Below are positions 5,794-7,304 of a stretch of DNA of 7,304 nucleotides, one piece after another. Under the pieces are notes generated by a model. It searched no databases and had not been told where the DNA came from. It saw only the letters and a list, made by a program, of their open reading frames with translations. Numbering within the stretch: the first letter of the stretch is position 1; every line of letters begins with the position of its first letter. The translations under genes and the position numbers were made by a program. The stretch covers positions 1 through 7,304 of the forward strand of contig JACMJD010000406.1 of assembly GCA_014380825.1 (NCBI GenBank), in the 5' to 3' direction. Source of the DNA: Phycisphaerae bacterium (GTDB lineage Bacteria > Planctomycetota > Phycisphaerae > Tepidisphaerales > Tepidisphaeraceae).

Positions 5794-7304
5794 ATGAGAA
5801 AACAGCACAATCCGAAGTTCTACGCGCTTTGCGGCGCCATGGGTTTGATCGCCGGCGTTTCACCTGCCCTGGCGGTGAACCTGCTGCTCAATCCCGGCTT
5901 TGAAAGCCCCGCCGCCGCGGATCCGGACGATCCGAACGTCTCCTCGCAAGTCGCCGGGTGGTCGTTCCTAGGCGATACCAAGCGCAGTAAATTTCACGGG
6001 AGCCACGATGCCGGCGGGCTGTGGAACGTCTGGTTGAAGACGTTCATTGACCAGACCGGCGGGGTACAGCAGACCGTGAGCGCGCAGCCGGGCGGACAAT
6101 ACACGCTGTCGGCCTGGCACTGGTTTGAAGCGAACACCGGTGATACCGAGTCGATCCTGCGAATGCAGCTGACGTGGCTCGACGGCGGTGGAAGCGCGAC
6201 CGGCACGCCGGCAATTTTTACGCTGGATCCAACCGGACAGCTGCCCGTCAACGCTTGGGCGCAAAACTCGCTGCAGGCAACCGCGCCCGCGGGCACGGCT
6301 TCCGTCCGCGTGTTCCTCGGTTACGACTTCGGCGGCAACGGCTCAGGTCCGGTCTCAGCGTTCTGGGATGACGCCATCCTCGACGGCCCCGGCACCGCGC
6401 CGTCGGCTGCGCAGTGGGCGCCAACCACCAGCGGCGACTGGAACATCGCTGGTAACTGGGTCAGCGGAACCATCCCTAATAGCATCGGCGCCCAAGCGGA
6501 TTTCCTGGCCGGCGTGACCGCGCCGACCACCGTCTACAGCAACCTGCCGGTCACCGTCGGCACGATCAACTTCAACAACTCGAACACCTTCGTCATCACC
6601 GGCGCCGGTTCCATCACCCTTCAGGCGACGGCGGGCAACGCGTTCATCAACGTGCAAAGCGGTTCGCACAAGATCAACCTGCCGCTCACCATCGCCAGCA
6701 GCACGACGTTGAACGTCGCGGCCGGCACCACGCTGCGAATTTCCGATCCGGTCACCATCAACACCGGCCGCGTTCTCAGTCAGACCGGGCCAGGCACGGT
6801 GCTTTACGAATCAATCGTCAACGTGCAGGGCGCCGCCGGCCTGATCCTCGGCAGCACGACGCACATGGCCGCGCTGAACTTGGCTGCAACCGGCAACGCG
6901 ACGCTAAGCGTGAACGGCAGCCGCGTGTTGAAGACTGACAGTCTTTCCGTCGGTGCAAACTCTCGCCTGGATCTGAACGACAACGACATGATCGTCGCCA
7001 GCGGGAACTACGCAACGATCACGAATCTCATCCGCACTGCGCGCAATGCCGGCGCTTGGAACCAGCCTGGCATCACCAGCAGCACGGCCGCCGCTGCCGT
7101 GCCGAAGAACAAGACGCTCGGCACGCTCACCGGCGCCGAATTCCACACCGCCCAAGGCGCCGCCGCACTCTTCGACGGCTTCACCGTCGCAAACAGCGAC
7201 ATCCTCGTGAAGTACACCTATTACGGCGACGTCGACTTCAACGGCCTGGTTGACTTCGACGATTACTCGCGCATCGACGCCGGCTTCAACAACAACCGCA
7301 CCGG
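5794..7304 (+). CDS. Secreted protein with CBM-like domain, beta-strand repeat segment and dockerin-like C-terminus, 3' end beyond window
   Basis: The frame is open from the ATG at 5794 to the right edge: 503 codons plus two bases. Residues 1-27 are a signal peptide with likely cleavage after ALA. Residues 29-200 start with NLLLNPGFESP and end FWDDAILDG (around W191), the pattern of CBM4/9-like or related beta-sandwich domains, which suggests carbohydrate binding. Residues 208-228 hold W..TTSGDWNIAGNWVSGTIP, the entry motif of planctomycete autotransporter-type beta-repeat regions. Residues about 230-385 are Thr/Asn/Val-rich strands (VGTINFNNSNTF, TLNVAAGTTLRIS). Residues 392-503 repeat the C-terminal cassette of the gene at 2510-5533: LDLNDNDMI, PKNKTLG, ILVKYTYYGD, then a loop D479-V-D481-F-N483-G-L-V-D-F-D-D490. 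The sequence stops at NNNRTG, where the other copy continues into a second loop, so about 30 residues probably remain. A structural or binding role at the surface is inferred; no catalytic residues are seen. It is divergent from the neighbouring gene and may share regulation. Confidence 0.9.
   Translation, partial: MRKQHNPKFYALCGAMGLIAGVSPALAVNLLLNPGFESPAAADPDDPNVSSQVAGWSFLGDTKRSKFHGSHDAGGLWNVWLKTFIDQTGGVQQTVSAQPGGQYTLSAWHWFEANTGDTESILRMQLTWLDGGGSATGTPAIFTLDPTGQLPVNAWAQNSLQATAPAGTASVRVFLGYDFGGNGSGPVSAFWDDAILDGPGTAPSAAQWAPTTSGDWNIAGNWVSGTIPNSIGAQADFLAGVTAPTTVYSNLPVTVGTINFNNSNTFVITGAGSITLQATAGNAFINVQSGSHKINLPLTIASSTTLNVAAGTTLRISDPVTINTGRVLSQTGPGTVLYESIVNVQGAAGLILGSTTHMAALNLAATGNATLSVNGSRVLKTDSLSVGANSRLDLNDNDMIVASGNYATITNLIRTARNAGAWNQPGITSSTAAAAVPKNKTLGTLTGAEFHTAQGAAALFDGFTVANSDILVKYTYYGDVDFNGLVDFDDYSRIDAGFNNNRT
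6967..7304 (+). repeat. C-terminal cassette with dockerin-like loop, copy 2, cut by window edge
   Basis: Residues 392-503 of the gene starting at 5794 align with residues 864-981 of the opposite-strand gene, with two small length differences. Shared blocks are LDLNDNDMI, PKN-TLG, LVK-TYYGD and VDFDDYSR-D-GFN---RTG. The first loop here has the canonical Gly484 and is a more regular EF-hand loop than the other copy. Confidence 0.75.

Noticed and set aside
5534..5863. 110-codon N-terminal extension of the modular minus-strand gene
   Set aside because: It overlaps the start of the divergent gene, which has a strong ribosome binding site and signal peptide, and it lies upstream of the better promoter, ribosome binding site and LE-x-R-x-LL motif. 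Its sequence shows no domain.
2508..7304. The two C-terminal cassette copies as a mobile element or recombination repeat
   Set aside because: The similarity is at protein level; the DNA copies are diverged and show no terminal repeats or transposase.

Overview
The window looks like a piece of a planctomycete chromosome, most likely class Phycisphaerae (a Tepidisphaera/Humisphaera-like lineage is a guess from general familiarity). The basis is GC-rich DNA and three large secreted proteins with hallmarks of that group. These are an LE-x-R-x-LL N-terminal motif (LEPR-XLL type), long Gly/Thr/Asn-rich beta-strand repeat proteins of the T5SS/PEP-CTERM-associated class, and a C-terminal cassette that ends in dockerin/EF-hand-like DxDxNxxVDFDDY repeats. 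There are no tRNA, rRNA, CRISPR or transposase signals.

Layout: (1) 1-2291, minus strand: the first 763 codons of a giant signal-peptide-bearing beta-solenoid protein whose C-terminus lies beyond the left edge. (2) 2292-2509: a 218-base gap holding the terminator of the next gene and two overlapping hairpins upstream of gene 1. (3) 2510-5533, minus strand: a complete modular protein, 1007 residues with the GTG start preferred here. It carries an LEPR-XLL-type N-terminus, two Calx-beta-like modules, a jelly-roll-like module, an alpha-helical domain resembling (alpha/alpha)6 glycoamylase/glucanase domains, and two dockerin-like repeats. (4) 5534-5793: a 260-base divergent intergenic region with candidate promoters in both directions and a dyad. 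(5) 5794-7304, plus strand: the first 503 codons of a secreted protein with a carbohydrate-binding-like domain, a beta-strand repeat segment and the same C-terminal cassette as gene 2. It runs off the right edge inside the dockerin-like region.

Together these look like an extracellular or cell-surface set: one probable polysaccharide-active enzyme flanked by two adhesin- or matrix-like beta-repeat proteins. Genes 2 and 3 share a C-terminal module of about 110 residues plus dockerin-like loops, so the same surface machinery may handle both. The C-terminus of gene 1 is not visible. The cooperation is inferred from architecture and adjacency; nothing in the window shows the substrate. The numerous plus-strand open frames across 1-4900 are antisense shadows of GC-rich minus-strand genes.
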